From assembly GCF_002078875.1 (NCBI RefSeq), contig NC_034410.1, positions 146,286,851 through 146,350,850 on the forward strand: 64,000 nt of DNA. The letters are read 5' to 3'. The position numbers and the translations under genes are program-made. Position 1 is the first letter of the stretch, and every line of letters starts with the position of its first letter. This stretch comes from Numida meleagris (Eukaryota; Chordata; Aves; Galliformes; Numididae). Below are positions 13,423 to 22,993 of this stretch, one piece after another. Under the pieces are notes generated by a model. That model ran no database searches. It saw nothing but the letters and a program-made list of their open reading frames with translations, and had not been told where the DNA came from.

Positions 13423-14630
13423 ACATAGAATCATAGAATTACTCAGGTTGGAAAAGACCTTCAAGATCATCAAGTCCAACCGCCACCTAACCATACTACT
13501 CTAACTCTAACAACCCATTGCTAAATCATGTCCCCGAGCACCACATCCATTTTAAACAAATTCTGGGATGGTGATAGGGAAGCCTATTCCAGGGCTTAAC
13601 AACCCCTTCTGCAAAGAAGTTTTTCCTGATCTCCAACCTAAACCTCCCCTGGCACAACTTGAGGCCTTCTCTCCTTGTCCTATCACCTGTCACCAGTGAG
13701 GAGAGACCAGCCCTGCTCTCACTGCAATCACTTTTCAGGTATTTGAAGAGAGGAATAAGGTCTCCCCTCAGCCTCCTCTTCCCCAGACCAAACAGCCCCA
13801 CTTCCTTTAGTCTCTCCTCATAGGGCATATTCTCCAAGCCCTTCACAAGCCTTGTTGCCCTTCTTTGGACCTGCTCAAGCACCTCAGTGTCCTTTCTGTA
13901 TATAGGTGCCCAGAACTGAACATAGTACTCAAGGTGGGACCTCACCAATGCCGAGTACAGGGGCAGGATTACTTCCCTAGTCCTGCTCACCACACCATTC
14001 CTGATCCAAGCCAGGATGCCATTGGCCTTCTTGTCCACCTGGGTACACTGCTGGCTCATATTCAGCCAGCAGTCCATCAGCACACCAAGGTCCCTTTCCA
14101 TCAGGCAGCTTTCCAGCCACTCCTCCCCAAGCCTGTAGGGTTGCCTGGGGTTGTTGTGACCAAAGTGCCGGACCTGACACTTGGCCCTATTGAAACTCAT
14201 ACAGTTTACCTTGGCCTATCAATCCGGTCTATCCAGGTCCCTCTGTAGTGCCTTTCTACCCTCTGGCAGATCAACACTCCCTCCCAACTTGGTGTCATCT
14301 GCAAACTTATTGAGGGTGCACTCAATCCCCTCATCAAGATAATTAATAAAGGTGTTGAATAGAAGCGGCCCCAGTACTGAGCCCTGGGGGACACTGCTCG
14401 TGGTTGGCTGCCAGCTGGATTTAACTCCATTGACCACAACACTGTGGGCCTGGCCATCCAGCCAGTGTTTCAACCAGCAGAGTGTATGCCCATCCAAACC
14501 ATGGGCAACCAGCTTCTCCACAAGGATGCTGTGGGGGACATTGTCGAAGGCTTTACAGTAGTCCAGGTAGACCACATTGACAGCCTTACCTTCATCCACT
14601 AAGCGGGTCACCTTGTCATAGAACAAAAAT
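13423..14630 (-). mobile_element. 5'-truncated CR1 LINE with reverse-transcriptase remnants
   Basis: The octamer tail is at the low-coordinate end, so the element reads on the minus strand. It keeps about 1.2 kb: the later part of the reverse transcriptase, the ORF2 C-terminus and the 3' UTR. It is the longest CR1 in the window. Upstream RT motifs and the endonuclease domain are missing, so it is dead by truncation. It lies inside a plus-strand CR1. Confidence 0.92.
13526..14626 (-). pseudogene. CR1 ORF2 fragment (reverse transcriptase C-terminal half), frameshifted
   Basis: Two overlapping minus-strand reading frames make up the fragment. The first (14626-14219) carries LDYCKAFD (RT block A), [13 protein letters not shown] and the catalytic FADDTK block. 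The second (14200-13526) carries the CR1 C-terminal region, with [12 protein letters not shown] and the RLEIRKNFF and WNRLP motifs. A frame break near 14200-14225 joins them. The N-terminal endonuclease and early RT are absent. It has no host function. Confidence 0.9.
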
Positions 14631-14696
14631 GGTGGGGATTAGCTGGGATTGGACTTGATCTCAGTGATCTTTTCCAACCTCTATGATTCTTTGAGC

Positions 14697-15540
14697 CTAT
14701 GGAGTTAGCCAGCAGATGCTGACCTAAGAGAGCCTGCATGCTGAAAAGAATTATGGTTAAAAACAACTTAAAATGAAAAGGACTGAAGAATTAAAGGACC
14801 CCTCCCAAACAGCTGCTGATCAAAAAGCCATTGAGCAAACAGGACACAGTCATTATGAGAAGAGCTATCTGGAGGGATGGTGGATTAGAGGTATTTCAGG
14901 CAGCAGTGTTAGGAGTTAATGAATTCCCTGGGGAAAAAAAAAAAAAAAAAAAAAAAAAAGCAGGCAAAAGCTTTTCTCATACAGCTTTATCGATTTTTCA
15001 CTGCACTAACTTCATATTAAGCAAGAGCAGGTCACATCCAAGTCAGGACAAATGAAAATATAATTGTAGTCAGTGTGAGAGAATGGACTTTTGCTGTTGC
15101 ATTAAAGCTGATTCTTTGATACAAAGGCAGAAGCAAATGTTTTGGTTTTGCTTCGTTTTCTGCTAGCAGATACTCAGCTTCATTTCTCATTGAAGTTATT
15201 TTTAAAGACAGAGATATTCTTGTTTGCACAGAGCCTCTGTATCCAGCATATAAGAGATCTGTGAGGAGCACTCAAGGTGGACAGAACTCCTATCTTCTGC
15301 TCCTTGAATTGCAGCTTAGAAGAGTACAGATGTCTCTTGCTAGATGGTTGATGTGGGGTCAAATTCCATAATTTAAAAAAAAAAGAAAAAAGTTAAGCCT
15401 TGGATATATATCCTTATTATTAAATTTATAGTCCCAAGCATTGACTTCCATGCCATTAAGCTGTTGGAACAGCCTATATCAAAAGTATATTCTCCTGTGC
15501 ACTTCTCAACCATGGTCCAGAAGCTAACATATGTCAAACT
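14697..15540. other. Intergenic, poly-A run only
   Basis: Apart from the A26 run, no repeat family or gene is recognised. Confidence 0.55.
14934..14959. repeat. Poly-A run of 26
   Basis: An uninterrupted A run. No AATAAA or gene-like sequence precedes it, so a retrocopy tail is not supported. Confidence 0.9.
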
Positions 15541-15934
15541 CCTTGGACACATTCAAGGTCAGGTTGGATAGGGCTCTGAGCAGCCTGATCAAGCTGTAGA
15601 TGGGCCCGTTCACTGCAGGGGAGATGGACTAGATGATCTTCAAAGGTCCCTTCCAACTCCAACAATTCTATGATTCTATTAATTTGAAGGCCTTATTTTG
15701 GAAACTCTAGGAGCAAAAAAATTGTCTCTTCCAAGCTAGGCCATTCTATGATTCTATGATTCTGTGAAATAATTTCGCTATGTGCCAGTTAGCATGTGTC
15801 CCAGTGAATGCTCCTTAAGCAAGTTTAATTTCCAAACACAGCCTGGGGCTTCCTAGTCCCAGTGCCTTCACCTTCTTGAAACAGTTGGACTAGAGGTTTT
15901 TTTCTGACCTAAATGATTCTATGATTCTGTGATT
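15541..15934 (+). mobile_element. Three CR1 3' ends in a row
   Basis: The first (15541-15680) has ACATTCAAGGTCAGGTTGGA and TTCCAACTCC with an octamer tail. The second (15721-15767) and third (15881-15934) keep only the last 50 bp or so, each ending in ATTCTATGATTCTRTG-type repeats. Confidence 0.8.
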
Positions 15935-16310
15935 ATGAATTGGCTAAAACCTCTTTCCTCAGATTTCCCCATTGTGCACTTTTGCTCCATAGTGTGGTAC
16001 ATGAGTCCTCCCTTGCTTTTAGTGAAGTTATTTATAGATCCTATTGTAAGAATTTTCCTGCCTTAAGCACCATTGACTACAAAGGGAACAGGAACTCTAG
16101 ATGGAATGACTTGCTTGGGGAGAGAAACCTGTATACCAGGCAACCATATTTATTAATCCATATTGAATGACTACTGTTGGATGCCCTCCTGTGAGTAGAG
16201 AAAAAATTACAAAGGCTGTCCCAGTGTGCAGTTCTCTTTTACCAACACTGTAATTTCCTGAAGAGTTTTGGAGCTGGATGAACTGCTAGAATGTAAATTA
16301 TAAGTTAAAT

Positions 16311-16366
16311 TGGAGTTTGACTCAATGATCCTTTTAAGTCCTTTCCAACTCAGGGTATTCTATGAA
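16311..16366 (+). mobile_element. Short CR1 3' end
   Basis: GGAGTTTGACTCAATGATCC and CTTTCCAACTC, followed by ATTCTATGA, mark a terminal CR1 fragment. Confidence 0.65.
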
Positions 16367-18000
16367 ATTGTATATCTACACATGCACACTCACGTGTCAT
16401 CAGGCATTTCATGGATGGAAGGGACTGTATACCTTGATGTGGGTATACTATCACATACCATTCATATCTTTAGTGGCCATGCAATAAACTTAACAGCATC
16501 AGAAAGTTTTATTGGAGTACACTCTATGAAGCAGAACAAAAATCCACTCTCTCCCCTTGATTTTTTTGCAGAGAAGGTGATGAGGACTCACATTCAAGCA
16601 ACATTGGAAAGTTCAGCCCACCCATCTCATCTCTTTCCAGGTTTTTTAAACAACACTTGTCACCAAGGTATCTGCATTGAATATTTCAAGCTGGCTTTAA
16701 AATGCAAGCCAAGCATTAGTTTGAAGCTTTAATGTATTTTTCAGTACGCCACAATAATAAAATGAGCTTGAAACATTTTTTTGAGCTGAAGCAATTGTTG
16801 AGCACTCTGATCAGAGAAGTATTTTCTGTCCTTTGGGATATACTTATGGATGGAGAGTGTGTCTGCTTGGGCTGAAAGTCACTGTGTTTATGCTATTTTT
16901 TATAGAGTCACTGGAGAGGCAGGAAATGTCATACTAGTTTAAAGGAAACATCACATGTGACTCATTTGTTTTAATTCTTCTGTTTCATGGATGTACTTAC
17001 TGTTTGCCCCAATGAGGCTAGAGAAGAGCCCTGTCCCAAATCGTATGTACCAAGAAGGGAGCATAAATAATCAAAAATCATACCCCTCTAGAGTGCAAGC
17101 AAAGGGAATTAACAGATGTTTATTCCAGTAAAGGCTACATCCATTGAACTCCAGAAACCCCAAAACTCCATAAAAAGCGTAAGACTTTTCATAAAAGATC
17201 GAAAACTTTCTATCAATACCCCAAACTATGCTGTACCTTCAGACCCCTTTGCTAGTATACAGCACAGTGGGAAACCAAAGCTGATTTGAAATGGAAGTCT
17301 ACTTTAGAGGTATGTTTTCCTTAGGCAGCAAAGACACTCTTTTGGTAAGGCAACATTAAAATCCAGGTGGGAAATGTTCATGCTTTTGAGCTGAAGGTTT
17401 CTTATTAGAGAGTCATTTTCAAGCTACAGAGAGATGATGAGAAGAAAAACAATGTTTAGACAATGCAAGGGTTTGTGACAAGAAATGGAAGGTTGAAACT
17501 GGACCAAAACACGTGTGACTGTGTTTAGGTTCCTTCTTTAGGTCTTTTTCATTCTCCAGAGTTCTCTAAAGCAGGAAATTTTTCTCTCCTAGCTTAGAGT
17601 TTTCAAAAATGTACACTGAATCTGAACATTCCTTAAAGGTCCCTTCTAACTCACAGGATTCTATGATTCTATGAACATATGTCAACAACTTCCATGTAGC
17701 ATCCATGTCAAACTGCCTACCTGTTAAACTGTCCTCTCTCACATAGCTCTGACATACGACATTGTTTTGGGGCAAGATGTCTTTGTTCGCATTGCAGTGG
17801 ACCTTCATTGCAGGTGAAGAGATAAATATGAGATTGAGTGTACATCCACTGCCTTCACACAGGATTTGGGGCCTCAATAAATACAGTAACACCATCATAT
17901 CATCCTATCAACAAACAGCAAATACAAACGTGGTTGTCTCCTGCTGGCATTCTTAGTTGGCTTCATTGCTTAAAATTCATGAAGTGTTCTGCTGGAGTAG
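16367..18000. other. Intergenic with one short CR1 terminus
   Basis: Contains the 17627-17674 CR1 end. Otherwise no gene or RNA is recognised. Confidence 0.55.
17627..17674 (+). mobile_element. Short CR1 3' end
   Basis: TTAAAGGTCCCTTCTAACTC followed by two ATTCTATG octamers. Confidence 0.7.
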
Positions 18001-18432
18001 CTCTCCTACAAAGATAGGCTGAGAGAGCTGAGCTTGTTCAGCCAGAAGATTAGAAGGGTCCGAGGAGACCTCATTGCAGCCCTCCTGTACTTGAAAGGAG
18101 CTTACAAGCAGCGGAGGAACTGACTTTTTACATGGTCCAATAGTGAAAAGGCCAGGGGGAATGGTTTTAAACTAAAAGAAGGGAGACTTAGTTTAGATGT
18201 TAGGAAGATGTTTTTACCCAGAGGGTGGTGAAGCCCTGGAACAGGAACAGGTTGCCCAAAGAAGTTGTGCATGTCCCATCTCTGGAGGTGCTCGAGGCCT
18301 GATTGGATGGGTCCCTGGGCAGCCTGATCTGGTGAGTGGCAACCCTGTCCATGGCAGGGGCTTTGGAACTAGATGGGCTTTAAGGTCCCCTCCAAGCTAA
18401 ACCATTCTATAATTTTATGATTCTATGATTCT
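18001..18432 (+). mobile_element. CR1 3' end, about 430 bp
   Basis: It includes the end of ORF2 (AGGCTGAGAGAGCTGAGCTT, coding for the LRELSLF-like segment), GACCTCATTGCAGCCCTCC, then the 3' UTR and an ATTCTATAATTTTATG tail. Several stops break the frame. Confidence 0.9.
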
Positions 18433-18898
18433 CAGATCCCTAGTAAGCATCCGAACAACTAGGTGACACTTCCCTTTCTAATGGTAGTTTCAATATAAAT
18501 GAGTAACTTGTGAAAATCCTCAGCACATACCACATACCACAGAAAGCAGACTTGGTAAAGAGAGGGATGATGCAAATGGCAATATTGAACTTATCTGCAA
18601 GAAATTGAGATGTATCCCTTTATTTCTGTCTTTCTTTTACAGAAAACATAATTAACAGGCACCAATGAGGCTTGGAAATATTTCTGCAGTATCTGTGTGA
18701 TCTTAATCTCAGCCTCTATGAATATTTACTATGTTTTCACTAGATCTTTATTTTACCAAGAAAAAAAGGACCACTCAGAAAAGAAAAACAATTTCCCATA
18801 TTGCCAAGCTGATCAAATCATACTTTGGGATTCCATTTCAGGACAGACCCTGAGCACACTCTTCCTTGAGAAAAATAATTAGCATTTTCTCCACCAGC

Positions 18899-19036
18899 TT
18901 TTTTTTTTTCTTTTTTTTTCTTTTTTTCTTTTTTTCTTTTTTTTTCTTTTTTTACCCTTTTCTTTTTTCCTTTTCTTCTTCTTTTTTTCTTTTTCTTTTT
19001 CTGTTTTTTTTCCTTTCTTGTCTTTTTTTTTTTTCC
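18899..19036. repeat. Polypyrimidine T-rich tract
   Basis: About 138 bp of T runs broken mostly by single C; G is almost absent. The lysine-rich frame on the opposite strand is a composition artefact. Confidence 0.95.
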
Positions 19037-20137
19037 CTGAGAATGGGAGGTCTGTGTTCAAGTCAGCCCTGGGCTTGTTTTCAGGTCTGGAGAACGGCTG
19101 GAAACCTGTCCCCTTTCTCCCACTACAGACTCTTCCTGTAGCTCTAATGATTTCTGGACTTGACTTAATTAGCATGTGTGTAATTGGGCATACTGGTAGA
19201 ATGCAGCAAACCCAGCGAGAAGCAAGCAATGCTTAAAAGTTCAAAGCTTACCTTTGATTCAACCAGCCTTCTTACATATTCAGCTTTGTTTCATGCTATC
19301 AGTCAGTTGCTGAACGGAGGGATAAGGCTCTTTATTCCAACCTCATAGTTACCTAGCCCCTGGGCAGCTCCAACCCCCTCCTTTTAATTATCGCTCCAAA
19401 AGCATAGAGCCCACGGTTACATGAGTCACAAATTATATCTCCCAGCAGTGCATAATGCTCCTTTTCACACCTACAGAGGATGAGTCATTAAAAAATATCA
19501 AAAAAAAAGGGAAATTTAACATTTCCCATCGATAGAAACGGAAGGAAAAACATAAAAGAAGAAATAGGACATATCACCTCAAGTACAGTCAGCTCCCTTT
19601 GAAATGGACAAAACTCTGAGCTTGTCTTCTGGTGAGTTTTGTCACATAAAACACTGTGGTAGTAAAGCAAATCTATCAAAATCTCACTGCAGCTCTGCCC
19701 ATCTCTTCTTTAGTTGAGAACAGTGGGAAAAGCCAATCTGCCAGCAAAGGGATGGGGGACACAGTGTGTCCAGAATAGCTGAACCATCCTTTGCTGTCAA
19801 CTGGGAAGTAGTTCCCAGCACTTGTGGAGATGAACTAGGGAGAAGAGATACACAGTTAAAAAAAAATATTAGAAGTTGGAGTTGAATTTGAGGTCCAAAT
19901 ATATTGTTTGGATCTAGGTCTCAAATAAAGGGAAAAGGCATTTCTGCTATGTCCAATACATACAAGTATAAGTTGAGTAGGAGGGAATCTCTGGTCCAGT
20001 CTCCTTAAAGGAGGGTTGTCTTGAAAGGCAAATCAGACTGTTAAAGGGCTTGTCCATCTTTACGTAGGTAGGTCATTCTGTACGTACCGGAGATAAATGG
20101 ACAGTCTTACAAGTTCACAGGTGGACAGGCAGAATGT
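19037..20137. other. Intergenic, CR1-free
   Basis: No gene is recognised. It contains an AP-1-like ATGAGTCA near 19421 and several TAATTA-type cores, which is weak evidence for a regulatory element. Confidence 0.5.
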
Positions 20138-20430
20138 CATAGAATCACAGAATCTTTTGTGTTGGAAGAAACCTTTAAAGGTCATCTTGTCCAACTCTCT
20201 TGCAATGAACAGGGACAGGGACATGTACAGCTCAATCAGGTTGTTAGAGCCCCATCCAACCTGACCTTGAATGTCTTCAGGGATGGGACACCACCACCTC
20301 TCTGGACAACCAGTTGGAGTGCCTCACCACCTCTTCTGCAAAAAGCTTTTTTCCTTATTTCCAACCTAAATCTCCTCTGTTTTAATTTGAAACCATTTCC
20401 CCTTGTCCTCTCATGTGTTGCCAAAATGTT
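20138..20430 (-). mobile_element. CR1 3' end
   Basis: It starts TCATAGAATCACAGAATCTT, then CCAACCTGACCTTGAATGTC, ATTTCCAACCTAAATCTCC and the CCTTGTCCTCTC block of the ORF2 end. Confidence 0.9.
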
Positions 20431-21848
20431 TCCCTGGGGACACCAACACATGTTATGGCTTTGACAGAGGTTTATTTGTTCTCTGTAGGACAACTGAGAA
20501 ATTTTACACTAATGGTTTGGTTTCGTTTTAGATTATGCAACAGTGGTTCTCAAAAAGTGAGATATTTCTAAGAGCGTACACAAGAAAGATTTCCTTTAGT
20601 CTCGGTTGCTACTGGATGAAATCCTGCCTGTTGTGTTCTTTGGTGGTGATTAATAAATTCTCAGAAGCGATTCTTCTAAGGAAAATAAATTTTAGGTAAG
20701 CAGCTAAACAAACAAACATCAGAGGAAAAGGCTGTGGGGAGGCAGAGGGACCACGAGCATCTGCCAGCTCAGAAAAACTGCTCTCCTGAACCAGAATATG
20801 CTGAGGAAGCTGTATGCACAGCCAAGTCTCTTAACGTATAAAACACCTCACATTTCTACATCCCAGAATTAAAAGAGATTGCAGTAAAAGCACAATATGT
20901 GCTGTTGTTCTCCTTCAGTATACAAGCAGCCCTCTTTTGCCTTGAACATCTCTGGAGTGCTTTGTGTCCTTGCACATTCTCCACATCAGCCCTTTGCTTT
21001 GGCATAGTTAGAAACACTTGCACCTGAGCTCTCTCCAGCATAAAAAATTCAGAATAGTTCCTTTTTTCTTTCTCCTCCTCCCCTTGTAGACAAAGCTTCA
21101 TTGTCTGCCTCTTAAAGAGCAAGGAAATAAATACCAAAAACTTCTGTGCTTCTTTCTTTAATATATAAATACAATATCTTTTCACAGGATATTCACAAGA
21201 TCTTTGTTCACAAAAACCTTTATTTCTGCCTATTTTCATACTGAATTCTTAATATTGATAAGAATTTAATATAACTTTGGTTTTAAAATCAGAATAACAA
21301 CATTGTCTGGTAGGCATGAATGAAGTATTCCTAACAGCTAAGGAATTTAGAGCTGAAGAAAGTTAATATCTTAAACTGATCCTAGAAAAAAATGAGCTTG
21401 AAATATGGCAAAAGACAGAGCTAGCTACAGTAACTGATCCAAATCCATTGCTGGACAGGAATTGGTTAGATGTGGTCCAGTTCAGCTATTCCTGCACTCC
21501 TGATCCTACACCAAGAAGCTCTGCAGACCTTCTGAAGAGCCATGCAACTGATGACAAGTGTCAATGCACAGGATCTTCTTTCTCTAAAGTACAACTCAGT
21601 CACAGTGCTTAACAAGCCAGGAGTTGAGCTAAGCATAGCTCTTTAATGAGGTTAATACATTAGGGTACATGCATGCTGAAAGACTAATGATGCAAGTTCT
21701 TGGACTGCCTCATGCCAGAAACACTTGTCCTAATGCACATCAACAGACAGAATCCAGCCTGTCTCACCCAGGATTCTGGGGAGAAACAGAAAAGTCAGAC
21801 CCTTGCTGTATCAGTGTGTGCCTCGACTATGAAAAGTTTGCATGGGGT
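20431..21848. other. Intergenic, nothing recognised
   Basis: Unique sequence up to the solo LTR. The open frames have no recognisable features. Confidence 0.55.
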
Positions 21849-21853
21849 AGGAG

Positions 21854-22374
21854 TGTCATGGTTTTGTGATTTTCGGTTATTGGTATTCCACATCATAACA
21901 TCATGTAGTGGATATACCTGGTTCTCAGAAGAGAAGGACTACTACAGTCCCCACGGTACTTTGCTCCTCTGTAACCATTTTCCAGCCGGAGGGAAAAGAT
22001 AAAAGCTTGCAGTATAAAAACTTGCAGATCACGAAACCTCGTCCCTTTTCCGCCCATCTCTCGTCTTGGCAGCACCTTGCTCTCCAGCCGTCTTATCGTC
22101 GGTAGTAGAGTAAGGCTTACCTTGATTTTGGGACAGTCTCTCTCTCTGTATTGGATTTATCAGCTTAAATTGTAATTATATTGTATTATAGTGTGTTGTT
22201 TTGCATTCCGATATTTTATTTAGTAAATTAGTTTGTTTCTCCTCAGATTGTTGCCGCTGTTTTTTGCTCTCAGGACCATCTCCTTACCCTTTCCCCTTTT
22301 CCCGGGGCGTGGGCCCGTGGGTCTCCCGTCCCCTTTGTCATGGAATCGGGCCTAACGCCCGTAAACCGTTGACA
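21854..22374 (+). mobile_element. Solo LTR of an endogenous retrovirus, 521 bp
   Basis: The element starts TGTCATGGTTT and ends AAACCGTTGACA, so the ends are near-perfect inverted repeats with the TG...CA termini of LTRs. It is flanked on both sides by AGGAG (21849-21853 and 22375-22379), a 5-bp target-site duplication. A TATAAAA box lies at 22013-22019 on the + strand. The second half is GC-rich compared with its AT-rich surroundings. No gag, pol or env sequence is attached, so it is a recombined solo LTR. A 5-bp duplication fits ERVL or some class I elements rather than alpharetroviruses (6 bp). I do not assign a named family. Confidence 0.85.
22013..22019 (+). promoter_or_regulatory. TATA box inside the solo LTR
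   Basis: TATAAAA lies 160 bp into the LTR and is preceded by an imperfect repeat ending in CTTGCAG. This sets the LTR orientation as + and marks the likely U3/R promoter. Confidence 0.6.
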
Positions 22375-22732
22375 AGGAGGAATTTGTTCTACGAAATCCA
22401 GGTGTGTGCCTATGCTAACAGATTCAAAAATCTGACTGATATGGGAATACCTTATCCATACTAATAAAATCTCTAATCCTTCAAAGGAGGCTGCCATCCA
22501 CTCTGCTTGCTGGGATGCTCCATGGACAACTTTAACTCTTTAACCACATATAAAATTGGTTGGAGAGGGTGCTAATATTGACCAAAATCATGCCAAGCAC
22601 CATTCCTAAATTTATCTGTGTCAAAAGTGTAACTTCAGCACTCAGGAACATTGTCTGGCAAGGCTTAATTTGCTAATATAGGAATAAATACCCCCTGATA
22701 ATTTTCTCATATCCCTGAAGATGGTTCCTCTG

Positions 22733-22993
22733 GAAAAGAGATTAATGGCCTTAAGTTGTGCCAGGGGAGGTCCAGGTTGGATATTAGGAAACATTTCTTC
22801 TCCGAAGGAGTGGTGAGGCATTGGAACAGGCTGCCCATGGAAGTGGTGGAGTCACCATCCCTGGAGATGTTCAAGAAACATGGAGATGGGGCACTGAGGG
22901 ATGTGGTTTAGTGGGAAAGGTGGGGATGGGTTGATGGGTGGATTAAATGATCTTGGAGGTCTTTTCCAATCTTAATGTTTCTACAATTCTATG
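22733..22993 (+). mobile_element. CR1 3' end
   Basis: It shows the full terminal order: CCTTAAGTTGTGCCAGGGG, TTGGATATTAGGAAACATTT, GGAAGTGGTGGAGTCACC, TAGTGGGAAAGGTGGGGATG and a CAATTCTATG tail. It lies 360 bp after the solo LTR. Confidence 0.9.

Larger units (their letters stand above)
13229..14696 (+). mobile_element. Older CR1 3' end split by the minus-strand CR1
   Basis: The left piece (about 13229-13422) runs from the CCTTAAGTTGCACCAGG block to GTGGTTTAGTGG. The right piece (14631-14696) continues with GGTGGGGATT and ends in the usual CR1 closing block and octamer-like tail. Removing 13423-14630 restores the normal CR1 order except for a few bases at the joint. Confidence 0.85.

Noticed and set aside
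13526..14626. Reverse-transcriptase frames considered as a host or retroviral gene
   Set aside because: The FADD motif, C-terminal sequence and octamer tail identify a non-LTR CR1 LINE, truncated and frameshifted.
14700..14959. Sequence ending in A26, considered as a processed pseudogene
   Set aside because: There is no poly(A) signal, no gene-like sequence upstream and no flanking duplication.
18879..19229. Lysine-rich minus-strand open frame
   Set aside because: It is only the complement of the T-rich tract, with no domain or splice support.
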